Below, piece after piece: positions 1 through 8,148 of a stretch of DNA of 64,000 nt. Each line of letters begins with the position of its first letter. The stretch's first letter is position 1. The stretch is taken from NCBI GenBank assembly GCA_947595585.1, contig CANQET010000010.1:1-64000 (forward strand). The letters are read 5' to 3'. The notes under the pieces are model-generated. The model did no database searches and was not told the origin of the DNA. It saw nothing but the letters and a program-made list of their open reading frames with translations. The translations under genes and the position numbers were made by a program. The stretch comes from an uncultured Clostridia bacterium. Its GTDB lineage: Bacteria > Bacillota > Clostridia > Christensenellales > Borkfalkiaceae.

Positions 1-156
1 ATGGTGCCACAGTATGGCGAGAATGCGCTCGAATGCTACAAAGGTAGGTTTTACTCCTATGGGCTGTTCGGGCTACTTGACGAATGGGTTAGGCGCGGCT
101 TCCACGAAACGCCGCAGGAAATGCAGTCTTATATCAATAAGATTTGCGGCAAATAA
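1..156 (+). CDS. C-terminal end of a TetR-family regulator (5' cut by window edge)
   Basis: Frame 1 is open from the first base and ends with TAA at 154-156, giving the last 51 residues of a protein. The segment FYSYGLFGLLDEWVRRGF followed by ETPQEM resembles the ligand-binding C-terminal domain of one TetR/AcrR subgroup (the DhaS-like type), in which an aromatic-rich helix is followed by a W-x-R-x-G-F turn and a final amphipathic helix. The N-terminal helix-turn-helix lies outside the window, so the identification rests on this tail alone. A terminator-like hairpin follows at 262-288. Confidence 0.55.
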   Translation: MVPQYGENALECYKGRFYSYGLFGLLDEWVRRGFHETPQEMQSYINKICGK

Positions 157-261
157 ATTAAGGTTAGACTGTAAGGAAGATTATACCGCATCATGTTTCT
201 TCTTCCTACACTACACCGCAAATGACAGCAAAATTCAAAATTAGAAGCGTGCCTATAACAA

Positions 262-288
262 AAAGCGGGGGAGTATCCCTGCTTTTTT
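262..288 (+). terminator. Intrinsic terminator after the TetR-type gene
   Basis: A GC-rich imperfect hairpin (AGCGGGGGA and TCCCTGCT around a short loop) is followed directly by six T residues. It lies about 105 bases after the stop of the partial regulator gene and before the first composite repeat. Confidence 0.6.
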
Positions 289-390
289 GACTCGCCCAAA
301 GGTGTATTCCGATAAAAATGTTGTTTTTTTGATTCCCTATGGAATACGCCCTTTACGGGAGGTGCTTTTTTTACGGACTTCGTATTTGCG

Positions 391-1070
391 AACTGCGGAT
401 AAGCTACGCATAACTTTGTACGGCGCGCTACGCGCTTGTGCCGCCGAAATGAGCAAGTCGATTTCATGTTGCCTGTTCTCGGCGTTCGAACTGCGCTTTC
501 CTACTTCGCCTAACGGCTCGTGCCGCGCTTAGAGAATTAGAAGTGCGCGCGGGGTGGTCACGTACATTTGGGTACGCTCCCGTCGGGAAGCCGCGCGCTC
601 CTCGTTTTGCTTGCTTCTCCGCAGTTTGACGGTTACCGACCACGTCATTCCGACGACCGTAGGGAGGAGGAATCTCGCTCTAATTACGTCACCCTGAGCG
701 TAGTCGAAGGGTCGCCACAGCCTTATTCTTACTTGAGATTTCTCACTACGTTCGAAATGACGTAGGCGGGGTACCCGTATTGCTTATCACGAGCGTAAGG
801 CCTACCCCCATCGGGGTCGCAAAGCGCAATTCTCGCGAAAAGCACAGTGCGCTTTTCGCGGCGCTTTGCGGTGAGTGAGCGCATCGGAAGGCGCGAACGG
901 TGACCGAACGCGGGGCTCTACCCGCGTGAGACGGCTCCGCCGTAGGCGGTGGTGGGGGGCAAGGGAGACGACGAAGCCTATTATGAGCGACCTCATCCCA
1001 AACGAAGCGTAGCGAAGTGAGCGGATCTTAAGATACACTCGCTACGCTACTTCGCCTAACGGCTCGTGCC
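391..1070. repeat. Composite intergenic repeat cluster 1 (modules A, B with nested insert, F, C)
   Basis: No gene is visible here. Module A runs 391-626 with ends AACTGCGGATAAGC and GCTTCTCCGCAGTT (inverted, one mismatch). Module B runs 642-763 (ACGTCATTCCGA to TCGAAATGACGT) and is interrupted near 688-712 by a second palindromic piece, CACCCTGAGCG with TCGAAGGGT. Module F runs 793-973 and carries a large hairpin. Module C is at 991-1035 (CTCATCCC, AACGAAGCGTAGCGAAG, TGAGCGGATCTTAAG). The same modules recur at ten other gaps in the window. Confidence 0.85.
829..882. repeat. Large perfect-stem hairpin inside module F, copy 1
   Basis: Two nested 10-bp perfect arms: CGCAAAGCGC pairs with GCGCTTTGCG, and inside it CGCGAAAAGC pairs with GCTTTTCGCG, separated by a short asymmetric AATTCT. 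A second copy at about 4206-4259 keeps both stems, with a G-T wobble replacing one pair. The module F copies at 13897 and 45368 lack the hairpin. The coordinates are accurate to a few bases. Confidence 0.75.
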
Positions 1071-1179
1071 GTGCTTAGAAAAACAATAGAAGCCCCGCAC
1101 GGGGCGGTATGAGGGTCGGACTGCGTATAGGCTTCCTTGAAAGCCCTGCAAGAATTCGTGCGAAGCAACCCCAAAACGG

Positions 1180-1208
1180 TTGCCTTTTTTTCGTACGAAT
1201 GGTAAAAT
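1180..1208 (+). promoter_or_regulatory. Promoter of the HTH-type gene, giving a leaderless transcript
   Basis: TTGCCT (-35, 1180-1185), a 17-bp spacer and TAAAAT (-10, 1203-1208). The expected start of transcription, about 1215-1216, falls on the ATG at 1216, and no Shine-Dalgarno sequence lies between the -10 box and the ATG. Confidence 0.6.
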
Positions 1209-1215
1209 ATCGCAT

Positions 1216-1839
1216 ATGGAACGGCAAGAATATCTGCGTGCGCTCGATGAACACTTCTGCGCCCGCTACAGCGACTATGTGAAGATCGCGGCCATCGAAG
1301 GCTACGAAATGCCCGAGATCCTCACGATCGCCAAAGACGGCACCCTCACCCGCAAGGATCCCTCCTACATGCGGCTGCAATATCAGCCCAAGAAGGAGGA
1401 ACTTCTCGCGCGCTTCAAATCCACGCTCGTCGATAGCGAATTCACCTTCACCTTCTCTTTCCGTTCCGTCAAAAACAAATTCCGCGATCCCTTTCGCAAG
1501 CAGACCTTTGCGAAGTGCCTGCCTGCCATCCTCGCCCGCTGCAACGAGACGGCGGCCTCCGCAGGCGAAAAGCTCGCGATCGAACCCCGCTTCTGGAAGG
1601 GCATCGTAAAGGGCAAGCTGTATCCGCAGAAAAACACCGTGCTCGCCCTCGCCCTCGTCACCCATATGCAGACTTCAGACCTCGTTCAGCTCCTCGGCAT
1701 TTGCGGCTTCACTTTTTCGGCCGACAATGTGCGGGATATCGTCGTGGACTATCTTCTCGTGCAGAAGATCTTCAACCCCGAGATGCGCGACGCTTGTCTG
1801 CGGGAATACAGGATCGACACCTTGCCCATCCGAAGATAA
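1216..1839 (+). CDS. HTH-type regulator-like protein, leaderless
   Basis: A 207-residue protein of unknown role. The second half (about residues 120-200: WKGIVKGKLYPQKNTVLALA, then SDLVQLLGICGFTFS and a DIVVDYLL segment) has the layout of an XRE-like helix-turn-helix domain widespread in Firmicutes, in which P-x-K-x-T-x-L-A-L-A marks the recognition region and a long helical tail follows. The N-terminal half is not recognised. I chose ATG 1216 rather than the upstream in-frame TTG at 1180 because that TTG is itself the -35 box. cysE follows after 46 bases; joint transcription is possible. A DNA-binding role is inferred from the fold pattern only. Confidence 0.7.
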   Translation: MERQEYLRALDEHFCARYSDYVKIAAIEGYEMPEILTIAKDGTLTRKDPSYMRLQYQPKKEELLARFKSTLVDSEFTFTFSFRSVKNKFRDPFRKQTFAKCLPAILARCNETAASAGEKLAIEPRFWKGIVKGKLYPQKNTVLALALVTHMQTSDLVQLLGICGFTFSADNVRDIVVDYLLVQKIFNPEMRDACLREYRIDTLPIRR

Positions 1840-1885
1840 CAAGATCCATGGCCGCATCATATCCTGAAAACAGGGGGGTGCGTAC

Positions 1886-2539
1886 ATGTTTTTTCGCAAT
1901 TTGCGGGCAGATATCGCGGCCGCGATGCGCCATGATCCCGCCGCCCGTTCCAAGCTCGAAGTCTTCCTGACTTACCCCGGGATCCGCGCCCTCATCTGGC
2001 ATCGGCGTGCCGCGTTTTTCTACCACAGGTTGCACTTTAAGCTCCTTGCGCGGTGGATGGCCGAATGGGCAAGGCGCCGCACGGGCATCGAGATCCACCC
2101 CGCCGCAAAGATCGCCGCGGGCGTGTTCATCGACCACGGGGCGGGCGTCGTGATCGGCGAGACCGCAGAAGTCGAGTGCGGCGTCGTCATCTACCAAGGG
2201 GTGACGCTCGGGGGGACGGGCAAGGAGAAGGGCAAGCGGCACCCGACGATCGGGAAAGACGCCGTGCTCTCGTGCGGGGCGAAGATCTTGGGCGGCTTTA
2301 CGGTCGGCGAGGGAGCGCGGATCGGCGCAGGGGCGGTCGTGCTCCGCGAAGTGCCCCCGTATGCGACGGTCGTGGGGGTACCCGGGCAGATCGTTCGCAT
2401 CCGCGGAAAGAGGGTCTCCCCGCAAGAGGATATCACATCGCTTACTGCCCGCATCGAAGCCTTGGAAGCCGAGATCGGCACGATAAAGAACCGAAAAAAT
2501 ACGGGCTCCATGCCCGAGGTGGACCATGAAGATCTATAA
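1886..2539 (+). CDS. cysE: Serine O-acetyltransferase
   Basis: Acetylates L-serine with acetyl-CoA to O-acetylserine, the first committed step of cysteine synthesis; cytoplasmic. The 217 residues match the shorter EpsC/CysE type: an N-terminal helical part (1-65), then hexapeptide-repeat left-handed beta-helix from about 66 to 175. Active-site residues are visible in FIDHGAGVVIGETA (Asp83-His84) with His71 just before, and the glycine-rich YQGVTLGGTGK loop (103-113) that binds CoA. A short polar tail ends the protein. RBS AGGGGGG at 1872-1878. The last 14 bases overlap the start of cysS, so translation is probably coupled, tying cysteine supply to cysteinyl-tRNA charging as in many Firmicutes. 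I saw no T-box upstream. Confidence 0.95.
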   Translation: MFFRNLRADIAAAMRHDPAARSKLEVFLTYPGIRALIWHRRAAFFYHRLHFKLLARWMAEWARRRTGIEIHPAAKIAAGVFIDHGAGVVIGETAEVECGVVIYQGVTLGGTGKEKGKRHPTIGKDAVLSCGAKILGGFTVGEGARIGAGAVVLREVPPYATVVGVPGQIVRIRGKRVSPQEDITSLTARIEALEAEIGTIKNRKNTGSMPEVDHEDL

Positions 2540-3911
2540 TTCGCTCACGAGAAGAAAGGAAGAATTCGTCCCGCTCGAGGCGGGAAAAGTCAAGATGTAT
2601 GCGTGCGGCATCACCGTCTCGGGGGATGCCCATATCGGACATGCTTTTCAGGCGATCGTCTACGACGTCTTCCGTAAATTTCTTGAAAAACAGGGATATG
2701 AGGTCACTTATGCGCGAAATTATACCGACGTCGACGACAAGATCATCGCCAAGTCGCACGAGACGGGCATCCCTGCCGACGTCTATGCCGCGCAGATGAT
2801 CCGAAAGATCGACGCGGTGATGGCCAAGGCGCACATCGATGAACCCACCGTTTGGCTCAAGGCGACCGAAAATATCGATACCATCATCGACTTTATCGCC
2901 GCCCTCATCGAAAAGGGACATGCCTATGCGGGCGGCAACGGCGATGTGTATTTCGACGTCGACAGCTACCCCGCCTACGGTCAGCTCTCGGGCAGGGATA
3001 AATCCGAAATGCTCGACGGCGTACGCGTCGAAAACGATGAATGCAAGCGCAGTCCCTACGATTTCGCCCTCTGGAAGGCGGCGAAGCCCGGGGAGATCTC
3101 GTGGGATTCCCCTTGGGGAAAGGGGCGGCCGGGGTGGCACATCGAGTGCTCGGCCATGAACCGTGCCGCGTTCGGCGACCGCATCGATATCCACGGCGGC
3201 GGCAGGGACCTCATCTTCCCCCATCACGAAAACGAGATCGCGCAGACCGAGGCGCTCACGGGCAAGCGGTTTGCGAATTACTGGGTCCACAACGGGCTCA
3301 TCAAGGTCAACGGGCAGAAGATGTCCAAGAGCGTCGGCAACGTGCTGCTGCTCGAGGATGTGCTCGCGAAATACTCGGATGAGGCGCTCAAATTTGCCCT
3401 TCTCTCGGCCAACTACCGCGGCGATATCAACATTACGGACGCCCTCTTTGCCGAAGCCGAGGGGCACCTTGTGCGGTTTTACAAGATCATCGCACGCGTG
3501 GAGGAGGCCTTCCCTACGCCGCAGGGGGACTTCCCCGAGATCGATGCAAAGTTCGATGCGGCGATGAGCGACGACTTCAACACCGCCCTCGCGCTCTCCG
3601 ATCTCTTCGGATATTTTAAGGACGTCTCGGCACTTCTTGCAAAGGGCGATCCCGTATCCCGCAAAATGACCGATCAGATCCGCAAGACCTACGGGCTGCT
3701 CGGCATCTTCCGCAAGGACGCGAAGGCCTATCTTGCGCAGTATTGCAAAGAGGAGGAGGTGCCCGAAGCGGTGAAGGCGATCGCCGAAGCGCGCTATGCC
3801 GCCCGCCGCGAGAAGAATTGGGCGAAGTCCGACGAGCTGCGTGAGGAGCTGAAAAAGTTGGGGTATGCCGTCAAAGACTCCAAAGAAGGGTACTCTTTAA
3901 GCAAATTATAA
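2526..3911 (+). CDS. cysS: Cysteinyl-tRNA synthetase
   Basis: Class Ia synthetase, 461 residues, the usual length. It charges tRNA-Cys with cysteine. HIGH is at residues 36-39 and KMSKS at 265-269. Zinc ligands expected by the family are present: Cys27, the Cys in GWHIECSAM, and His-Glu in FPHHENE. The C-terminal anticodon-binding region (about 390-461) ends in the RYAARREKNWAKSDELREEL segment typical of CysS. The ATG at 2526 sits inside the 3' end of cysE. A composite repeat begins four bases after the stop. Confidence 0.97.
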   Translation: MKIYNSLTRRKEEFVPLEAGKVKMYACGITVSGDAHIGHAFQAIVYDVFRKFLEKQGYEVTYARNYTDVDDKIIAKSHETGIPADVYAAQMIRKIDAVMAKAHIDEPTVWLKATENIDTIIDFIAALIEKGHAYAGGNGDVYFDVDSYPAYGQLSGRDKSEMLDGVRVENDECKRSPYDFALWKAAKPGEISWDSPWGKGRPGWHIECSAMNRAAFGDRIDIHGGGRDLIFPHHENEIAQTEALTGKRFANYWVHNGLIKVNGQKMSKSVGNVLLLEDVLAKYSDEALKFALLSANYRGDINITDALFAEAEGHLVRFYKIIARVEEAFPTPQGDFPEIDAKFDAAMSDDFNTALALSDLFGYFKDVSALLAKGDPVSRKMTDQIRKTYGLLGIFRKDAKAYLAQYCKEEEVPEAVKAIAEARYAARREKNWAKSDELREELKKLGYAVKDSKEGYSLSKL

Positions 3912-3914
3912 ACG

Positions 3915-4742
3915 AACTGCGGATAAGCTACGCATAACTTTGTACGGCGCGCTACGCGCTTGTGCCGCCGAAATGAGCAAGTCGATTTCATGTTGCCTGT
4001 TCTCGGCGTTCGCGCTTGCGTTTCCCTACTTCGCCTAACGGCTCGTGCCGCGCTTAGAGAATTAGAAGTGCGCGCGGGGCGGTCACGTACATTTGGGTAC
4101 GCTCCCGTCGGGAAGCCGCGCGCTCCTCGTTCTGCTTGCTTCTCCGCAGTTTGACGGTACCCGTTGTCGCTCGTGATGAGCGTAAGGCCTACCCCCATCG
4201 GGGTCGCAAAGCGCAATTCTCGCGGAAAGCACAGTGCGCTTTTCGCGGCGCTTTGCGGTGAGTGAGCGCATCGGAAGGCGCGAACGGTGACCGAACGCGG
4301 GGCTCTACCCGCGTGAGACGGCTCCGCGTAGCGGTGGTGGGGGGCAAGGGAGACGACGGGGCCTATCAGTACGTCATTCCGACGACCGTAGGGAGGAGGA
4401 ATCTCGACCTTGAGATTTCTCACTACGTTCGAAATGACGTGGGCGGGGTACCTATGTAGTTTATTCCGCGCACCACCCCCTCCATTGGAGGGGGTAGGGG
4501 GGTGGGCGAAATACGACGGGGCCTCTTCCGAGCGACCCTTGGCTCCCCTCGTAGGGGAGCTGTCGCGGCTGAGGCCGTGACTGAGGGGTTTCAAAAACCC
4601 CTTCCCCTGCTCACGCAGGTACTTCCCCTAAAAGGGGAAGCAAGGGGACGGACTTCGTACTTGCTCATCAGTACGTCATTCCGACGACCGTAGGGAGGAG
4701 GAATCTCAAGAATGAGATTTCTCACTACGTTCGAAATGACGT
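3915..4742. repeat. Composite intergenic repeat cluster 2 (A, F, B, D, E, B)
   Basis: Module A 3915-4151 (237 bp, near-identical to the copy at 391), module F with hairpin 4180-4358, module B 4371-4440, a GGGGTACCTATGTAGTTTATT link at 4446-4466, module D 4474-4507, module E about 4526-4652 (TTGGCTCCCCTCGTAGGGGAGC through AAAAGGGGAAGCAAGGGG in pieces), and a second complete module B at 4673-4742. No coding gene is visible; the antisense frames open through module A are repeat-derived. Confidence 0.85.
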
Positions 4743-4811
4743 TTGACGGGGGACCTATATCGTTTATTCGCAATAACACGAACAGAAATCTTCATGGATC
4801 GAGGATAAATT

Positions 4812-6623
4812 ATGAAAATCACAGGCAAAGAACTCAGGCAAAAGTGGCTCGACTTCTACACGTCGAAGGGTCACACGGATATCGGCGCCGTCTCGCTCAT
4901 CGGCGACGGCTCCACGGGCGTCATGTTCAACGTGGCGGGGATGCAGCCCCTCATGCCCTATCTCTTGGGCAAGCCCCATCCCGCGGGCAAGCGGCTCTGC
5001 AACGTGCAGGGCTGTGTGCGCACGGTGGATATCGACAGCGTGGGCGACGCCTCGCACTTCACCTTCTTCGAGATGATGGGGAACTGGTCCCTCGGCGATT
5101 ACTTCAAAAAAGAAAAGACGGCGTGGACCTTCGAACTGCTCACGCGCGTCTTCGGTCTCGACAAGGAGAAGCTCTGCACCACCGTCTTTGCGGGCAACGA
5201 GAGCGCCCCGCGCGACGAAGAGACGGCGTCCCTCCTCATCGGCCTCGGCATAAAGGCCGAGCACGTCTTCTATCTTCCCAAAGAGGATAACTGGTGGGAG
5301 CTCGAGGGCACCGTGGGCACCCCCTGCGGCCCCGACAACGAGTGGTTCTATCCCCTCGACCCCGAGAAGAAGGACCCCGTCTTCCCCGAGGACTATGTGG
5401 AGATCGGCAACGACGTCTACATGCAATATAAAAAGACGGAGACGGGCTACGAACCCCTCGGGCGGGGCAACGTGGATACGGGCTTCGGCTTCGACCGCAT
5501 GCTGCTCTTCCTGAACGGTCTTTCCGACGGCTACATGACCGATCTCTTCACGGGTGCGATCGCAAAGCTCGAGGCGCTTTCGGGCAAGAAATATGCAGAT
5601 GGGGGCGAAAACCGGCGTGCAATGCGCATCATCGCCGACCATACGCGGACGACGCTCATGCTCATCGGAGACAGATGCGGCATCCTGCCTTCCAACGTCG
5701 GGGCGGGCTACATCCTGCGCCGCATCATGCGTCGCGCCATCCGCTATTGCCGCCAACTCGGCATCCCCTCTTCCGCGATGTGTGAGGTCGCCCGCGTGTT
5801 CATCCATGAGGTCTACAGCGAGGCTTATCCCCTGCTTCGCGAGAAGGAGAGCTACATCCTCGAGGAGATCGAAAAGGAGGCCGCCCGCTTCGAAGCGACC
5901 CTCGTCACGGGCATGAAGGAGTTCGAAAAGTGCCTGCAGGGCATCGCACGCAAGAATGAGTTCATGAAGAAACAGGACCCCGCCTATATCGATGAAACGG
6001 TCATCGGCGGCAAGCAGGCCTTCCGTCTCTATGATACCTACGGCTTCCCGCTCGAGCTCACCGAAGAGCTCGCCGCGGAGCACGGGCTCACCGTCGATCG
6101 CGTGGGCTTCGAGGCGGCCTTCAAGGAGCATCAGGAAAGAAGCCGCGTCCTCGCGAAGGGCGAAGCAAAGGGCGGCTTGGAATCTCACTCCGAAATGGCG
6201 ATAAAATACCACACTGCCACCCATCTTCTCAATGCGGCGCTCAAAGTCGTCCTCTCGCCCGACTGCAATCAGAGGGGCTCCAACATCACCGACGAGCGCA
6301 TGCGCTTCGACTTCAACTTCGAACGCGCGATGACGCCCGAGGAGATAAAGGCGGTGGAAGACCTCGTCAACGAGAAAATAAAAGAGGACATCCCCGTCGT
6401 TTTCCGCGAAATGAGCCTCGAGGAAGCGCGGAAAGAGAACTTCGTCGGCGTGTTCGATAGCAAGTACGGCGACGTGGTGAAGACCTACACCATCGGCGAT
6501 TTTTCCAAGGAGATGTGCGGCGGTCCCCATGTGGAGCGCACGGGCGTCTTGGGGCACTTCAAGATCCAAAAGGAGCAATCCTCCTCCGCCGGCGTCCGCA
6601 GGATCAAGGCCGTCCTCGAATGA
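4812..6623 (+). CDS. alaS: Alanyl-tRNA synthetase, short form without C-Ala domain
   Basis: Class II synthetase charging tRNA-Ala. The 603 residues hold the aminoacylation core (motif 2 region CVRTVDIDSVGD, then TFFEMMGNWSLGDYF), the tRNA-recognition middle, and an editing domain with its zinc-site residues: HTATH at His467 and His471, and CGGPH at Cys569 and His573. The protein stops right after the editing domain (GVRRIKAVLE), where usual bacterial AlaRS continues for about 270 residues with the coiled coil and C-Ala domain. The stop is followed by ordinary sequence and another gene, with no sign of a frameshift or a detached C-Ala. ATG 4812 follows GAGG at 4801-4804. I saw no T-box leader; the gene begins about 70 bases after a module B repeat. 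Confidence 0.93.
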   Translation: MKITGKELRQKWLDFYTSKGHTDIGAVSLIGDGSTGVMFNVAGMQPLMPYLLGKPHPAGKRLCNVQGCVRTVDIDSVGDASHFTFFEMMGNWSLGDYFKKEKTAWTFELLTRVFGLDKEKLCTTVFAGNESAPRDEETASLLIGLGIKAEHVFYLPKEDNWWELEGTVGTPCGPDNEWFYPLDPEKKDPVFPEDYVEIGNDVYMQYKKTETGYEPLGRGNVDTGFGFDRMLLFLNGLSDGYMTDLFTGAIAKLEALSGKKYADGGENRRAMRIIADHTRTTLMLIGDRCGILPSNVGAGYILRRIMRRAIRYCRQLGIPSSAMCEVARVFIHEVYSEAYPLLREKESYILEEIEKEAARFEATLVTGMKEFEKCLQGIARKNEFMKKQDPAYIDETVIGGKQAFRLYDTYGFPLELTEELAAEHGLTVDRVGFEAAFKEHQERSRVLAKGEAKGGLESHSEMAIKYHTATHLLNAALKVVLSPDCNQRGSNITDERMRFDFNFERAMTPEEIKAVEDLVNEKIKEDIPVVFREMSLEEARKENFVGVFDSKYGDVVKTYTIGDFSKEMCGGPHVERTGVLGHFKIQKEQSSSAGVRRIKAVLE

Positions 6624-6668
6624 TCGTTGCGGTTCGCGGGCGCAAATAACGCAAAAACAGGTGACGGC

Positions 6669-7217
6669 ATGACGGAAAAAGAAAAACTTCACGCGGGCTT
6701 ATTATATAAGGTAGACGATGAGCTTCGCGCAGAGCTTGCGGCGTGCAAGAAAAAGTGCGTCGAATACAACACCACGCCGCGCGAGGACGTCAAGAGGCGT
6801 GAGGCGATCATGCGCTCCATTCTCGGCAAGTGCGGCAAGAACTTCGGCATCGAGAGCAACGTGTGGTTCGACTACGGCTACAACACCGAGGTCGGCGAAA
6901 ATTTCTACGCCAATCACGACTGCGTCTTCCTCGATACGGGCAAGCTTACCTTCGGCGACAACGTGTTCATCGCGCCGCAGTGCGGATTCTACACGGCTGG
7001 ACATCCCACCGACGCCGCCACGCGGGATAGGCAGCTCGAATTTGCAAAGCCCATCCGCGTGGGAAACAGCGTGTGGTTCGGCGGCGGGGTACGTGTTTTG
7101 CCCGGGGTGACGATCGGCGATAACGTCGTCATCGGCGCCGGGAGCGTGGTGGTGCATGATATACCGTCGAACAGTCTTGCCGTCGGCAACCCCGCCAAAG
7201 TTATTAAGACGCTTTGA
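6669..7217 (+). CDS. Maltose/galactoside-type O-acetyltransferase
   Basis: Transfers acetyl from acetyl-CoA to a sugar hydroxyl; cytoplasmic trimer by family. The 182 residues begin MTEKEKLHAGLLY, the typical Maa/LacA N-terminus, followed by the hexapeptide beta-helix from about residue 60. The catalytic His is in YTAGHPTD (His112), and the C-terminal GAGSVVVHDIPSNSLAVGNP is family-typical. I chose ATG 6669 over earlier in-frame codons because of this conserved N-terminus; its RBS is weak (AGGTGA at about 6658-6663). It starts 45 bases after alaS and may be cotranscribed. The true sugar acceptor cannot be read from the sequence. A module A repeat starts eight bases after the stop. Confidence 0.88.
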   Translation: MTEKEKLHAGLLYKVDDELRAELAACKKKCVEYNTTPREDVKRREAIMRSILGKCGKNFGIESNVWFDYGYNTEVGENFYANHDCVFLDTGKLTFGDNVFIAPQCGFYTAGHPTDAATRDRQLEFAKPIRVGNSVWFGGGVRVLPGVTIGDNVVIGAGSVVVHDIPSNSLAVGNPAKVIKTL

Positions 7218-7224
7218 ACTTACG

Positions 7225-8148
7225 AACTGCGGATAAGCTACGCATAACTTTGTACGGCGCGCTACGCGCTTGTGCCGCCGAAATGAGCAAATCGATTTCA
7301 TGTTGCTTGTTCTCGGCGTTCGCGCTTACGTTTCCCTCGGTCACGTACAAATAGAGTACGCTCCCGTCGGGAAGCCGCGCGCTCCTCGTTCTGCTTGCTT
7401 CTCCGCAGTTTGACGGTTACAGTTTTGGCTTTTCCGCAGTTTAACGGTTACCGACCACGTCATTCCGAGGTGTAGCCGAGGAATCTCGTTCTAATAACGT
7501 CATGTTGAGCGTAGTCGAAACATCGCCTTAGTCTTAATTCTACTTGAGATTTCTCTACTTCGTTACTTCGCCTATGGCTCGTGCCGACCTTAGTAGAACA
7601 AATAGAAGCTGCGGTCGGGGCGAAATGACGTATGTACCACCCCCTCCATTGGAGGGGGGTAGGGGGGGTGGGCAGGAGACCGACGCAGCCCATCCCGAGC
7701 GTCCCTTGGCTCCCCTCGTAGGGGAGCTGGCGCGGCGTAAGACGCGGCTGAGGGGTTTTGGAACCCCTTCCCTCGCTCACGCGAGTACTTCCCCTGAAAG
7801 GGGCAGCAAGGGGACGGACTTCGTAGGGGCTTCCCCGAAAGGGGCAGCGAGTGGACGGACTACGTAGATACTTCCCCTGAAAGGGGCAGCAAGGGGTCGG
7901 ACATCGTAGGGGCTTATCAATACGTCATTCCGACGACCGTAGGAAGGAGGAAACTCGACTTTAAGATCCGCTCACTCCGCTATGCTCCGTTCGGGATGAG
8001 GGAGGACTTCGTATTTGCCTTGTCGCCGCCCCACCCCCTTGGTCCCCCTCCCACGGAGGGGGCGGTTTTCTGTTCTCCCACGGAGGGGCGGTTTTCTCTT
8101 CTCCCACGGAGGGGGCGGTTTTCTGTTCTCCCGCGGAGGGGCGGTCGT
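7225..8148. repeat. Composite intergenic repeat cluster 3 (short A, B with inserts, D, E tails, C, tandem D')
   Basis: Module A copy of only 186 bp at 7225-7410 (internal deletion), with a second copy of its right end near 7430. A long module B at 7457-7631 contains nested pieces (CATGTTGAGCG, TCGAAACATCG, and GGCTCGTGCCGACC with GGTCGGG). Module D is at 7640-7672, and module E at about 7697-7900 has its CTTCCCC-AAAGGGGCAGC end repeated three times. A half B and a reversed C lie at 7921-8000, and a tandem array of D-like units at 8048-8148. No gene is seen. Confidence 0.83.
8048..8148. repeat. Tandem array of a 26-27 bp unit
   Basis: Four units starting at 8048, 8075, 8101 and 8128, each CTCCCACGGAGGGG(G)CGG followed by TTTTCT and two or three more bases; the last unit lacks the TTTTCT. 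The unit is a variant of the module D palindrome, so this is local amplification of one intergenic module. Confidence 0.85.

Noticed and set aside
129..467. Minus-strand ORF encoding a peptide with CSFRRHKRVARR, recurring with near-identical sequence near 3.9-4.0, 7.2-7.3 and 48.9-49.0 kb
   Set aside because: It is the open antisense frame of module A. It has no RBS, shifts frame where copies differ by indels, and exists only where the repeat exists.
568..765. Short plus-strand ORFs in repeat clusters (for example 568-765, 4262-4459, 7544-7867, 49621-49896)
   Set aside because: They span module junctions, lack RBSs and have no conserved sequence; all are chance frames in repeats.
4743..4811. 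T-box leader before alaS, and before cysE-cysS
   Set aside because: No AGGGUGGNACCGCG-like T-box sequence or specifier stem is present; the spaces are short or filled by repeats.
5554..6623. Frameshift or nonsense truncation of alaS
   Set aside because: The reading frame closes cleanly after the editing domain and no C-Ala-like sequence continues in any frame downstream; the next gene starts 45 bases later.
4764..6692. 642-codon minus-strand ORF opposite alaS, and similar long antisense ORFs opposite cysS, the 10504 lipoprotein, the LRR and Ig-like lipoproteins, mgtE, purF and purL
   Set aside because: High GC at third codon positions opens antisense frames. The plus-strand genes carry the conserved motifs and RBSs; the antisense products are arginine-, histidine- or leucine-rich with no family features.
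8048..8148. CRISPR-like appearance of regularly spaced repeats here and at 19721-19825
   Set aside because: Periods of 26-29 bp leave no unique spacers; the whole unit is repeated and no cas gene is present. These are tandem repeats derived from module D.
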